Below are positions 17,842 to 26,867 of a DNA stretch of 64,000 bases, in pieces. The translations under genes were made by a program, and so were the position numbers. Where the stretch lies: assembly GCF_030519355.1 (NCBI RefSeq), contig NZ_JAUMKC010000004.1:244206-308205 (forward strand). The letters run 5' to 3'. The notes under the pieces are model-generated. The model was not told where the DNA came from. It worked only from the letters and a program-made list of their open reading frames with translations, and did no database searches. The DNA is from Mucilaginibacter sp. L3T2-6. GTDB lineage: Bacteria > Bacteroidota > Bacteroidia > Sphingobacteriales > Sphingobacteriaceae. Positions within the stretch are counted from its first letter, which is position 1. The number at the start of each line of letters is the position of its first letter.

Positions 17842-17916
17842 GGTAGGTATAGCTCAGTTGGTTAGAGCATCAGATTGTGGTTCTGAGGGTCGTCGGTTCG
17901 AGCCCGATTACTTACC
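17842..17916 (+). tRNA. tRNA-His (anticodon GTG)
   Basis: A full cloverleaf can be drawn: acceptor gtaggta with tacttac, D arm gctc/gagc, anticodon stem tcaga/tctga around ttgtggt (anticodon GTG), and T arm gtcgg/ccgat around ttcgagc. The extra G at 17842 opposite discriminator C at 17916 is the histidine identity pair G-1:C73. CCA is not encoded. A promoter precedes it and a strong hairpin follows. Confidence 0.95.
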
Positions 17917-17918
17917 CA

Positions 17919-17951
17919 AATGTAGCTGGCTACAAAGTAGCCAGCTACATT
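17919..17951 (+). terminator. Perfect 15-bp hairpin after tRNA-His
   Basis: aatgtagctggctac (17919-17933) and its exact reverse complement (17937-17951) flank a 3-base loop, two bases after the tRNA. The T tail is poor (ttatata), so it may also act as a processing or 3'-end stability signal. Confidence 0.65.
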
Positions 17952-18324
17952 ATATAGGTATACACATGTCCAAATTGCTCAAAATTAAGTTGTTGCGAAT
18001 TTGTTCCTATAGTTGTCTAAATTGCTATTAATCAACTACCAACCGTTATCTGGATGCGCGTTAGTATATTTCAGTAGCAGCTCATTTAGAGCGAAAATGT
18101 CGGTTGTAAAATGTGAGCGTAACGACTCATTATAATTTGTATCATAAAACCCCGGGCAGGCGCCTTAGGATCTTTGCACTCTGTCAAATAGTTAAAATTA
18201 CTACTATAAGTATTTCATATGCGTCTCAAAATCGTACGCTTACCTGTCCGGTTTCGTTACGTAATTAAAAAGCTAACAACCCCTCCACTTGGTTTTTTAG
18301 GTCAATTTAGGTTTGGAATGATGA

Positions 18325-21300
18325 TTGACGCTTTCGAGGGAATTGAATACTTATACGCTACATATCAATCTTTATGACCTGGCCCGGCTTGGAGAAATTT
18401 TTACCGGCCTGGCATTTTGCCTGATACTGATCCTATCCGGTAAAGGCAATTATAAGGCAAACCGGATATTGGCGCTAATTTTGGGTGTAATTGCCCTGTC
18501 ATTAATTTCGGATTTAGGTCTCGAAATCCATATGGAAACCTATTTTCCGCACCTGATTCTGATCCCGCTGGAAAGCGCGCTCGGGCTGGGACCGCTCATC
18601 TATTTTTATGTCCGCAAAGTAATCAAACCGGATGTTAAATTTCGTTTCAGGCATCTGCTGCACTTCGGTCCTTTACTGGCGGTAATCGTCGCTTGGCCGC
18701 TCCGGATTGCGGAAAGTAGCAGCAAGGCCCTTGACCCTTACTGCGCACAGCTATTCCATCAGGGAATCATCGTGATAATGTTGGCCGCGTTTATTTTGGT
18801 ATGCGCCTATTTATTTTTATCATTCAGACTAATTCGGACCTTTTACCAAAATATGCAATTCAGGGGAGGAGACAGGTACCGGCTGAAATTGCGATGGCTT
18901 TACAATTTCCTGAGCATTTTCACCCTGGTGTGGCTATCCTGGTTGCCCTTTACAGTTTTTGACTTCATCCATAACCACAATCAACCCGGAATATTTTTCT
19001 ACCCGTTATTCTTACTTCTGGGAGCAATAACTATCTGCATGGCAGCCGTTGTTATTTTAAAACCCGAACTCGGCTCATCGCCCGATGTCCCAGTCTTCCT
19101 GAAGTTGCCTCCGCCCTCCGAAATAATGAGCAAAGGCGCGTGGTTGAAAAGAGTCGTAAAGTCAAATTATTATTATAGAGATCCGGAATTAAGTTTGACA
19201 TCATTGGCTGAAAAGCTTGGTTTGACCACACACGAATTATCCCGGATTGTCAATACAGCGCTTAAAAAAAGTTTTAATGATTTTATCAATGAATATCGCG
19301 TATCTGAAGTGATCAAAAGAATGCAGAACCCAGCTTACGACGGAATAACGCTGTTGGGTATTGCCTATGATTCAGGTTTCAATTCGAAAAGCACTTTTAA
19401 TCTCATTTTTAAAAAAATGACGGGTAAGTCCGCTATTGAATATAAAACGGAACTGAAAAAAGAGCGCCTATCTTATAATTTAGGACGCCAGCCGCAGATC
19501 GGAGGGGTAATTTCGAACCGGGAAAACAAATGGTTCCTGCCGAAATTAATCCGCAGTTTTATGTTTAATAATTATCTCAAGGTCTCGTATCGTTTTTTAT
19601 TAAAAAATCGCCTTTATAGTCTTATCAATATCGTGGGCCTTGCTACGGGTACCCTTTGCTGCATATACATTTTGTTTTTTGTAAATGATCAGTATAGCTA
19701 CGATAAACAGCACCGGGATGTGAAAAACATTTACCGGGTAACGACGTCGTTAACGCATACGGGCGATAAAGTCAGCGTGGCTGCCACATCACCGCCTGTG
19801 GGGCCGGCAATGAAGAATGACTTCCCTCAAGTGGTACAATATACCAGGGTTGTGCCGACCTTAGGTATTAAAGAACACCTGATCAGCTATGGAGGGAAGG
19901 CATTCTATGAAAACGATGCCGTCATGGTGGACTCCACTTTTTTTAATTTGTTTACCTATCACTTTACCCAAGGTTCTCCACTAAATGCGTTATCAACGCC
20001 TGCAAGTATCGTATTAATGAAATCCGTCGCAGACAAACTCTTCGGAACTACCGATCCCATTGGTAAAGTAATTACGATGTCAGACGCAAATGGAAAAAAT
20101 ATTTTCAAAGTGACAGGTGTGGTGGATGAAAGTGCCGGACACTCCCAGCTTTCAGCCAACATTTTCATCAGGATGAACAAAAACGGGTACGGAAGCCGCA
20201 TTTTGGGTAACAACGCCTGGGCGGGCGAAAATTTCGCTTACACTTTTGTTAGATTACGGCGGGGCGCTGATGTGAATACATTGGAGAAAAGGCTGCCGGG
20301 GTTTCTTACTAAATATGGTGCGGATCAGCTGAAAAATTCCGGGATGAACAAATCGCTTCATCTTCAATCCCTCTCATCAATCCATACCACCGCAGGTTAT
20401 GACGCGGAAATGGGTAGGATAGTTAGCTCGTCTTTCCTGCGTTTGCTGATTTTAATCGCCATATCAATACAGATTATTGCCTGTATTAATTTTATGAACC
20501 TGTCGACCGCCAAAGCTGCTAAAAGAGCAAAGGAGGTTGGCGTAAGGAAAGTGATAGGAGCGGGCAAATTTGACCTGATCGCGCAGTTTTTTGGGGAATC
20601 CTTTTTATTAGCGTTTACTGGTATAGTCATCGCCCTGCCTTTATTATTGCTCTTACTGCCTTATTTGAATGCGATCACCCAGGCAAATATTAAACTTTCC
20701 GTTTTTAATGATTACCACCTATGGTTGATGCTCGGCGGATTGACCGTTGTAACAGGTCTTGCCGCAGGCAGTTATCCTGCTTTTTATATATCTGCTTTTT
20801 CGGCTGTCAAAGCAATCAAAGGCAATTTTGTCAGTCCGATTGCCACGGGAAGGTTGAGACGTTCGATGGTCGTATTCCAGTTCGTCATCTCTATTATACT
20901 GATCATTAGCGTGATAGTCATCTATAGCCAGCTAAGTTTTATTAAAAGTCGCGATCTGGGTTTTGTCAAAGACAGGCAGATCATTGTGACTTTTCACACC
21001 AACGAAACGCGCGGGAAAATGGAGGCGCTTGCAGCGGACTTAAAACAATTGCCCGAAGTAAATTCCGTAACCAGTACAAGTAATACTTTCGGTGCTGCGT
21101 CATACTATAATTGGGGTGTTTACACACCGGGAACGAATCCGGCGGAAGCCACTGATCAGCAAAATCTTTTTACCGACGAATATTTTGTAAAAACGATGGG
21201 CATGAGACTGATTGGTGGCAGGGAGTTGAAGCGAGGCGACGCTGGTAAAGTATTAATTAATGAGTCACTGGCAAAACGGCTGCGTTTGGAGCCGGGAAAA

Positions 21301-21972
21301 GCGATGGGTAAGGTGCTTTTGGCGCAGGGGGATAAAAAATATCAGATAGCGGGCGTTGTGAAGGACTTTAATTACAGATCATTACATGATAATGTCGACC
21401 CGTTCATGATCATTTATGCACCTAAAGCGGATGAAGTAAATAATTTGATCATCAATACAAATACCAAAAATTACACCTCATTTATAGCAGGAGTTGAGCG
21501 CTTATGGCATAAGAATTTGCCGCAAACAGCATTCGATTATACGTTTATGAATGACCGGATGCTGACTGCGTACGAAAACGATATCATCCTGTCGCGGATC
21601 ATCAATTCATTTGCGCTAATCGCAATTTCAATTTCATGCCTTGGCTTATTTGCATTATCCGCCTTCAGTGCAGAGCAGCGTAAAAAAGAAATTGGGATCA
21701 GGAAAGTTCTTGGTGCAAGTGCGTCATCCGTCGTCAGATTGTTGTCAAAGGAATTTCTTCAGTTAGTCATCATCGCGTTTGTCCTTGCTATGCCTTTTGC
21801 ATCCACAGTTATGAGCCGGTGGCTGCAATGTTTTGTGTACCGCGTTAGCTTAAGTTGGTGGATGTTTGCTTTAGCAGCTGCATGCACAACAATCATCGCA
21901 TTATTAACAGTTAGTTTCCAGGCAGTTAAAGCTGCAGTCGCGAAGCCAGTTAATAGTATAAAGTCCGAATAA
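18325..21972 (+). CDS. Fusion of membrane AraC-type regulator and FtsX/MacB permease
   Basis: A single uninterrupted 1215-residue frame. Residues about 20-250 are hydrophobic with roughly seven membrane helices, as in Bacteroidota membrane-bound AraC regulators. Residues about 264-372 form an AraC-type double helix-turn-helix (LSLTSLAEKLGLTTHELSRIVN and ITLLGIAYDSGFNSKSTFNLIFKKMTG). After a linker of about 40 residues a complete MacB/FtsX permease follows: first helix at about 425-450, periplasmic core, FtsX block (SFLRLLILIAISIQIIACINF, AKEVGVRKVIGAG), a second core, and a closing FtsX block (RKKEIGIRKVLGAS). The start is TTG at 18325 or nearby; no ATG is in frame before about residue 70. 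No ATPase gene is adjacent. These parts are normally separate proteins. Confidence 0.85.
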   Translation: MTLSRELNTYTLHINLYDLARLGEIFTGLAFCLILILSGKGNYKANRILALILGVIALSLISDLGLEIHMETYFPHLILIPLESALGLGPLIYFYVRKVIKPDVKFRFRHLLHFGPLLAVIVAWPLRIAESSSKALDPYCAQLFHQGIIVIMLAAFILVCAYLFLSFRLIRTFYQNMQFRGGDRYRLKLRWLYNFLSIFTLVWLSWLPFTVFDFIHNHNQPGIFFYPLFLLLGAITICMAAVVILKPELGSSPDVPVFLKLPPPSEIMSKGAWLKRVVKSNYYYRDPELSLTSLAEKLGLTTHELSRIVNTALKKSFNDFINEYRVSEVIKRMQNPAYDGITLLGIAYDSGFNSKSTFNLIFKKMTGKSAIEYKTELKKERLSYNLGRQPQIGGVISNRENKWFLPKLIRSFMFNNYLKVSYRFLLKNRLYSLINIVGLATGTLCCIYILFFVNDQYSYDKQHRDVKNIYRVTTSLTHTGDKVSVAATSPPVGPAMKNDFPQVVQYTRVVPTLGIKEHLISYGGKAFYENDAVMVDSTFFNLFTYHFTQGSPLNALSTPASIVLMKSVADKLFGTTDPIGKVITMSDANGKNIFKVTGVVDESAGHSQLSANIFIRMNKNGYGSRILGNNAWAGENFAYTFVRLRRGADVNTLEKRLPGFLTKYGADQLKNSGMNKSLHLQSLSSIHTTAGYDAEMGRIVSSSFLRLLILIAISIQIIACINFMNLSTAKAAKRAKEVGVRKVIGAGKFDLIAQFFGESFLLAFTGIVIALPLLLLLLPYLNAITQANIKLSVFNDYHLWLMLGGLTVVTGLAAGSYPAFYISAFSAVKAIKGNFVSPIATGRLRRSMVVFQFVISIILIISVIVIYSQLSFIKSRDLGFVKDRQIIVTFHTNETRGKMEALAADLKQLPEVNSVTSTSNTFGAASYYNWGVYTPGTNPAEATDQQNLFTDEYFVKTMGMRLIGGRELKRGDAGKVLINESLAKRLRLEPGKAMGKVLLAQGDKKYQIAGVVKDFNYRSLHDNVDPFMIIYAPKADEVNNLIINTNTKNYTSFIAGVERLWHKNLPQTAFDYTFMNDRMLTAYENDIILSRIINSFALIAISISCLGLFALSAFSAEQRKKEIGIRKVLGASASSVVRLLSKEFLQLVIIAFVLAMPFASTVMSRWLQCFVYRVSLSWWMFALAAACTTIIALLTVSFQAVKAAVAKPVNSIKSE

Positions 21973-22074
21973 CCATCTTTTTTCTAATTTATTAACAAGC
22001 CCGGTAGATGTGCATGTCCATGTTGGGCGCATAATCTCCTGACATTATTTATTCAACAATTAAATTTAAAAGCA

Positions 22075-23547
22075 ATGAAAAGTACAAGACTAATTATGAT
22101 GCTGTTATTAATCGCCACTTTCAGTAGGGCGCAGAATACACCGGTCACGGCAGGTCTGGGCCGCGAAATCGAATCCGAGATCAGATCTCTCCAAAAAACA
22201 CTCAATGTTCCGGGGCTTTCTGTGGCTGTAGTACAGGGCGACCGCATTATTATCTGCAAAGGCTTTGGGGTGGCAAACATAGAAAAGAATATCCCATTTG
22301 ATTCGCACACTCCGGTCCGGTTAGCTTCGGCGACCAAATTTTTCACCAGCATCGGTGTGCTCGCAGAAGTGAATAAAGGGATTATTGATTTGAACGCACC
22401 CTTAAAGAATTATCTCAGCGATGTGCCGGTCGCCTGGGCGGACATTCCGTTATATATGTTACTAAACCTTACCTCCGGAATACCCGGAACCGAAAAAACA
22501 CCTTTCGATCAGATGCCCGATGACAGTCAGCGGAAAATCAGCGAACGGGATTTATACGAATGGCTCAATAAGTTACCATTAGACTCCAAGCCCGGTGAAA
22601 AATGGGCATATCGCCAAACCGGTTACATGATGGTGGCTATGATCATTAGTCAGCGGACTGGCAAAACATGGCAGGAAATATTAAAAGAAGTTATGATAGT
22701 ACCCGCCGGAATAAAAAATACCGGACACAATGACCTGACCGAGTACCCGCCAGCCTTGGTTCCCAAAAACTATGTATATAACAATGAAGGTCAACTGGTT
22801 AACTTGCCAATGTTTTTTCCGGTTGTATTGGCTACCGGCGGCGGCTACAATACGAGTGCTGCAGACCTGGCTAACTTATTTATTGCGATTAATCGCGGCC
22901 GGGTACTTTCGCCTCAATTAATCAGCAAGTATGAATTCAATAAAACCTGGATGTACCCTTTAGATCCCGGACAATACTACAGCATCGCCAGTGAAGTTAA
23001 AAGTTTTGGCCCCTATTTGACTATTGGCCACAGCGGAGGCCCGGATTTGGCAAACATCCGTTATTCACCGGACAAAAAAATAGGTGTAGCAGTTTTTGCT
23101 AATCGTAATACCACCGGTATTTCAGAAGAATTAACCAATAGGATTTTAAAGAGAATGTTACAGGATAGTGCCTTCAGCAAACAAAGCCGGCCGATTAGCT
23201 ATGCTGTAACTGAGATGGCGCCGAAAACCAGTTATGAAGCACTCGTTAGCTTTTATGAGCGGGCTAAGACGAACAGAAAATTCACTTTCAAAGATGCTGA
23301 ATCCAGCCTCAACAATGCAGCGTACGCGCTCAAGAACCGTCATATGTTAGATGATGCCTTGAAAATATTCCGTTTAATCGTTCATGAATACCCGTCGTCA
23401 GCAAATGCCTACGATAGTTTGGGCGAAGCCTATTTGGCAAACGGAAATAAGGATTTAGCATTAGCAAATTATAAAAAGTCACTGACTTTGAATCCGGACA
23501 ATGATAATGCGAAAAAGATTGTAGAAAATCTGGAAGCTCATAAATAA
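22075..23547 (+). CDS. Serine hydrolase (beta-lactamase fold) with C-terminal TPR
   Basis: A 490-residue exported protein. Signal peptide MKSTRLIMMLLLIATFSRA. The beta-lactamase/class C-like domain has S-x-x-K as SATK (Ser85, Lys88), a tyrosine motif in WAYRQTGYMM, and HSGG near residue 319 in place of the KTG box. The last ~100 residues resemble TPR helices (AYDSLGEAYLANGNKDLALANYKKSLTLNPDN). Such proteins are esterases, D-amino-peptidases or of unknown specificity. It begins 102 bp after the regulator-permease fusion in the same orientation and may be its functional partner; that is inference. Confidence 0.88.
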   Translation: MKSTRLIMMLLLIATFSRAQNTPVTAGLGREIESEIRSLQKTLNVPGLSVAVVQGDRIIICKGFGVANIEKNIPFDSHTPVRLASATKFFTSIGVLAEVNKGIIDLNAPLKNYLSDVPVAWADIPLYMLLNLTSGIPGTEKTPFDQMPDDSQRKISERDLYEWLNKLPLDSKPGEKWAYRQTGYMMVAMIISQRTGKTWQEILKEVMIVPAGIKNTGHNDLTEYPPALVPKNYVYNNEGQLVNLPMFFPVVLATGGGYNTSAADLANLFIAINRGRVLSPQLISKYEFNKTWMYPLDPGQYYSIASEVKSFGPYLTIGHSGGPDLANIRYSPDKKIGVAVFANRNTTGISEELTNRILKRMLQDSAFSKQSRPISYAVTEMAPKTSYEALVSFYERAKTNRKFTFKDAESSLNNAAYALKNRHMLDDALKIFRLIVHEYPSSANAYDSLGEAYLANGNKDLALANYKKSLTLNPDNDNAKKIVENLEAHK

Positions 23548-23657
23548 TTATACAGTGCAGTTATCTTCTTGATAAAGCTTAGAGAAATAGGGAAACTATG
23601 GTGATAATCTCTAATCCAGGAATCAGACTATTTTTTCAAGAATTTGTGCAACAAATG

Positions 23658-23760
23658 ATAGTCTATTATGGTTCGAACTTGCACCATGACCGTTCTCAAA
23701 TTCGTGCTATTTTTTTAAATCAGCTATAAAGTTATTTGAAAATAGACCTATTTTCCACCC
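23658..23760 (+). repeat. Long direct repeat, copy A
   Basis: About 103 bp that recur in the same orientation at 49171-49275 with about 12 differences by hand alignment (~88% identity), including a core around aaatcagctataaag and ggttcgaacttgcaccat. Weaker similarity continues about 40 bp further upstream. Both copies are followed at once by hairpin terminators of unrelated sequence. The two copies bracket the toxin-complex segment. Confidence 0.75.
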
Positions 23761-23762
23761 GC

Positions 23763-23794
23763 AAAGTCCCTTATTTTTATGAGGGACTTTTTTT
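23763..23794 (+). terminator. Intrinsic terminator after repeat copy A
   Basis: Arms aaagtccctta (23763-23773) and tgagggacttt (23780-23790) pair over 11 bp with one G-T, followed by a run of T to 23794. It is 215 bp past the serine hydrolase stop, so it may belong to the repeat unit rather than to that gene. Confidence 0.75.
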
Positions 23795-23857
23795 ATTGAC
23801 TGATAATCAGATAGTTTTTCCGCCAAAGCGTAGTTAAAGATTAGAGCCTGTTGTTAG

Positions 23858-24046
23858 TTAAACCAGGCACGAGCCCTGGTAGGGCAGGAGCTGGTCAACG
23901 GCTTTAAACAATTCTTTGGCCCCTTCCGGATATACATTCAGCAACAAAAACATTGCCCCCGCAGATTCGTCGTTTTGTGGCGAAAAAAACAGCCCGGATG
24001 TCGTCAGCGCGGCGCGTACAGGTTCCACGTAGAGCAGGGCTCCCGA
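23858..24046 (-). pseudogene. C-terminal fragment of an unidentified gene
   Basis: Directly after the TAA of the DoxX-like gene, in the same frame, 62 codons stay open to a TAA at 23858-23860. The peptide (containing ALLYVEPVRAALTTSGLFF and AMFLLLNVYPEGAKELFKAV) looks like real protein rather than noise, and the paralogous DoxX-like protein ends at the same place without it. I read it as the tail of another, truncated gene; I cannot name the family. Stop-codon readthrough is a less likely alternative. Confidence 0.4.
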
Positions 24047-25348
24047 TTACTTGTTATATGGAAATTCATTGATCATATGAAAACCCCTGCTGATCAGCCG
24101 GAAACCGTTAAGATCAACTTTGTGCATTTTCACAACAATGGAATCCGATTGCCATTGGCCCTTTAAAATCAACACGCCTGGTCTTGTTGTCTCGTAGTTT
24201 AAATAAAAACTATGTAAGGGGTCGGCCGCCGTATGTGCTTTAATAGTGTGTGTCAAGGTATCTGGCGTAAAAAAATAGCTTTTTACACTATCGTCTACGA
24301 ATTTTATCGTTGCAAACCCGGCATGGCTTACCCAAAAGTTGTTCCAGCGAACGTTGTCTAAGGTAAGCTTTTCACGGTTTTGTTCAAATGAATCAACTTT
24401 ATAAAGCCCGTAAAGCGGCGGCTTAGTTAATTTAGGATCAGCGTAATTGTTGACAGTTACGTAGGCATTCATGCCGATATAAACGGCGATTACGTTATAA
24501 CCCATCAATGTCCATTTCATACCCGTCAGAAAATAGTTTTTCCATTTGGTTTTAAACCGATGCGGCGTGATATCTGAAACAGGTACCTCGCTATGCCGGA
24601 TAAAAAAATTAATAAAAAATTGGTAATCAGGTATTAATATAAAAATGCACATCAGTAAAAGTGTTGTAGAAAACAACTTTACACAAACATCAAAACAAAA
24701 GTTTATGGCTACAATATTTACCATCAGCACAACGCCCAGCGTAGCGCCTAACCGGGTAGTGCGCCTGAAGAAAAGCAGGAACGCACACAATACCTCGGCC
24801 GCACCGGTAAAGTAATTAAACGCTGTGGAATAACTCATATACGTCCACGCCAGCCCCATTGGCGACATATCGCCCACACGCTCCATTAACCTGCTGATGG
24901 TAATTGTTGGAAATTGCACCCTCAGGAGCTTTGAGACGCCGTAATAAATCATATTGGTGGCAACAAAATACCGGAGCAATACCCGCAGCCAGTAAAAAAG
25001 CTTGTCATAGTTTTTGGTTTTACGCCCGGTATACGACCAAACTGCCGTGGCCAATAATGCTACTATTAGGATAAAAAGGCATAGCATATAATCTACGGTA
25101 GCATCACCCCCGCTCTCGCCCCACTCGCGTGGAGCGGTAATTACAGTTACATTGAATAAATGCTTGCCTGCCCAGGCAAGGAATTTCTGAAAATGATTAA
25201 AAAAAGGGTAATATACATCAGCGTAAAGCGGAAAAGAATCGTTCCCGCCGATCGTTGTGAATAAGAGGGCGTAACAAAATACAAAGCGGAACCCTATCTT
25301 TTTTTGCAAAGACCATTGCTGACCAATCGGATCATGTGCTGTAGTCAT
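24047..25348 (-). CDS. DoxX-like membrane protein, second of pair
   Basis: A 433-residue polytopic protein. A soluble N-terminal stub is followed by several membrane helices and a DoxX-like core with the conserved stretch VQFPTITISRLMERVGDMSPMGLAWTYM, then a soluble C-terminal domain ending in ISRGFHMINEFPYNK. It is a paralogue of the gene upstream of it (25378-26673) and starts 29 bp after that gene, so the two form an operon. DoxX-related proteins are tied to oxidoreductase or redox functions in some bacteria; no specific role can be claimed here. Confidence 0.75.
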   Translation of the reverse strand: MTTAHDPIGQQWSLQKKIGFRFVFCYALLFTTIGGNDSFPLYADVYYPFFNHFQKFLAWAGKHLFNVTVITAPREWGESGGDATVDYMLCLFILIVALLATAVWSYTGRKTKNYDKLFYWLRVLLRYFVATNMIYYGVSKLLRVQFPTITISRLMERVGDMSPMGLAWTYMSYSTAFNYFTGAAEVLCAFLLFFRRTTRLGATLGVVLMVNIVAINFCFDVCVKLFSTTLLLMCIFILIPDYQFFINFFIRHSEVPVSDITPHRFKTKWKNYFLTGMKWTLMGYNVIAVYIGMNAYVTVNNYADPKLTKPPLYGLYKVDSFEQNREKLTLDNVRWNNFWVSHAGFATIKFVDDSVKSYFFTPDTLTHTIKAHTAADPLHSFYLNYETTRPGVLILKGQWQSDSIVVKMHKVDLNGFRLISRGFHMINEFPYNK

Positions 25349-25377
25349 AAAATATTAAAAAGTTTGATTGTCTGTGA

Positions 25378-26673
25378 TTAGCGGTTATAGGGTGTTTCGT
25401 TGATCATGTGGAAACCCCGGCTGATCAGGCGAAATTTAGCAAGGTCAACTTTTTTCAGCCTGACTTTTATTGAATCGTTCTTCCACCGGCCTTGTAATAC
25501 CAAAACGCCGGGTTTTTCAAGGTTGTACCGAACTGAAAACCTGTTTACCGTATCTGCAGCGGTATGCACAGTAACGATATGTTGAGTTGTATCCGGCTTA
25601 AAAGCGAAAGTCTCCAGGCTGTCGTTCATCAATTTAACGGTTGCTTCGCCGGCACGCCGCACCCAGAATTTCCGCCATCGCGAGGTATCGGTAATCAGCG
25701 GCTTCAGCGTATCACGGTTTTTCACAAACGAATCAACTTCGTAGAGTCCGTATAACGGCGGTTTAGGCGCATCGTCACCAAATTTTTGATAATAGGGCAC
25801 AATGTCTAAAAGGTTAACATAAGCCATATAAAGTACTAAAGCATACTTAGCCCCCTGCAACACGATATTTTTCCACCTGGCGCTAAACCGGTGCGGAGGC
25901 AGGTCTGCCGGTGGTGTATCCCGGTTCCTGAAAAAGAAATTGGTTAATCTTTTCCGGTCGGGGATCAATATAAACAAACACATCAGCAGCAGGGTAGAGG
26001 ACACTAATTTTACGCATACATCAAAACAATAATTGATAGCGACGATGTTACTTATTACCACAACACCAACCATGGCGCCTAAAGTGGTAGTACGGCGAAA
26101 CAGCAGCAGCCCACAGCAAAGCAATTCGGCTGCGCCAATAATATAATTAAACGCTGCCGAATAACCCATGTATGTCCAGGCCAGGCCCATAGGCGACATG
26201 TCCCCTACCTGTTCTACCAGCCTGTTTATACCCGGGGCCGGGAACTGAACTTTAAATACCTTCGAAAAACCGTAGATCATCATTGCAAATGACACGTAAT
26301 AGCGCAGGATTACCATTAACCAGTAAAAAAGCCTGCGGTAATGGGCTGTTTTACGCCCGGTATAAGACCAGACTACCGTAACTAACAAGGCAACAATTGC
26401 GGTCATGCTATCCAATATATAATCATAGGTGGTATCGCCGCTGCCTCCTGTAAAATGGGTGACCGGTTTTTCCAAGTGTATTATATTTTTGGCGATCCAG
26501 GGGATAAAAACATGAAGAACGTTTGTTAAATGAGCATACAAACCATCATAAAAAGGCACGGTGCTGTTCGGTACAGCTACGATAATGAGGAGAAAGAACG
26601 AAAAGAAAAATCTGAACGCAATTTTTTGAGGTGCCGGCCAGTGTGCAACCTCCGGTGTAGAAGTTTTATCCAT
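25378..26673 (-). CDS. DoxX-like membrane protein, first of pair
   Basis: A 431-residue paralogue of the next gene, with the same order of domains: helices from about residue 15, the core VQFPAPGINRLVEQVGDMSPMGLAWTYM, and a C-terminal soluble part ending ISRGFHMINETPYNR. ATG at 26673 (MDKTSTPEVAHW) is chosen over the frame's upstream limit at 26733 because its N-terminus aligns with that of the paralogue. The duplication looks old, as the sequences differ throughout. Function unknown. Confidence 0.75.
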   Translation of the reverse strand: MDKTSTPEVAHWPAPQKIAFRFFFSFFLLIIVAVPNSTVPFYDGLYAHLTNVLHVFIPWIAKNIIHLEKPVTHFTGGSGDTTYDYILDSMTAIVALLVTVVWSYTGRKTAHYRRLFYWLMVILRYYVSFAMMIYGFSKVFKVQFPAPGINRLVEQVGDMSPMGLAWTYMGYSAAFNYIIGAAELLCCGLLLFRRTTTLGAMVGVVVISNIVAINYCFDVCVKLVSSTLLLMCLFILIPDRKRLTNFFFRNRDTPPADLPPHRFSARWKNIVLQGAKYALVLYMAYVNLLDIVPYYQKFGDDAPKPPLYGLYEVDSFVKNRDTLKPLITDTSRWRKFWVRRAGEATVKLMNDSLETFAFKPDTTQHIVTVHTAADTVNRFSVRYNLEKPGVLVLQGRWKNDSIKVRLKKVDLAKFRLISRGFHMINETPYNR

Positions 26674-26867
26674 AAAAATTATCAGCAAATACTTGGCTTG
26701 TTGATTTAAGACTTGCAATGCAGTGCGGTACATTCGGTAAATGTTGACCGCCCTGCTGAGGCGGTCAACAAACTAACGGAATCAATTAACTACTTTGAAT
26801 AAAGGGATAAAGCTGCCTCAGACAATTGTCCGGTCAATAACCTAGCCCTTTATTTTAAGTTTTTTGC

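Noticed and set aside
17798..18031. 77-codon open frame over tRNA-His
   Set aside because: It reads across the tRNA and its hairpin; the RNA explains the sequence.
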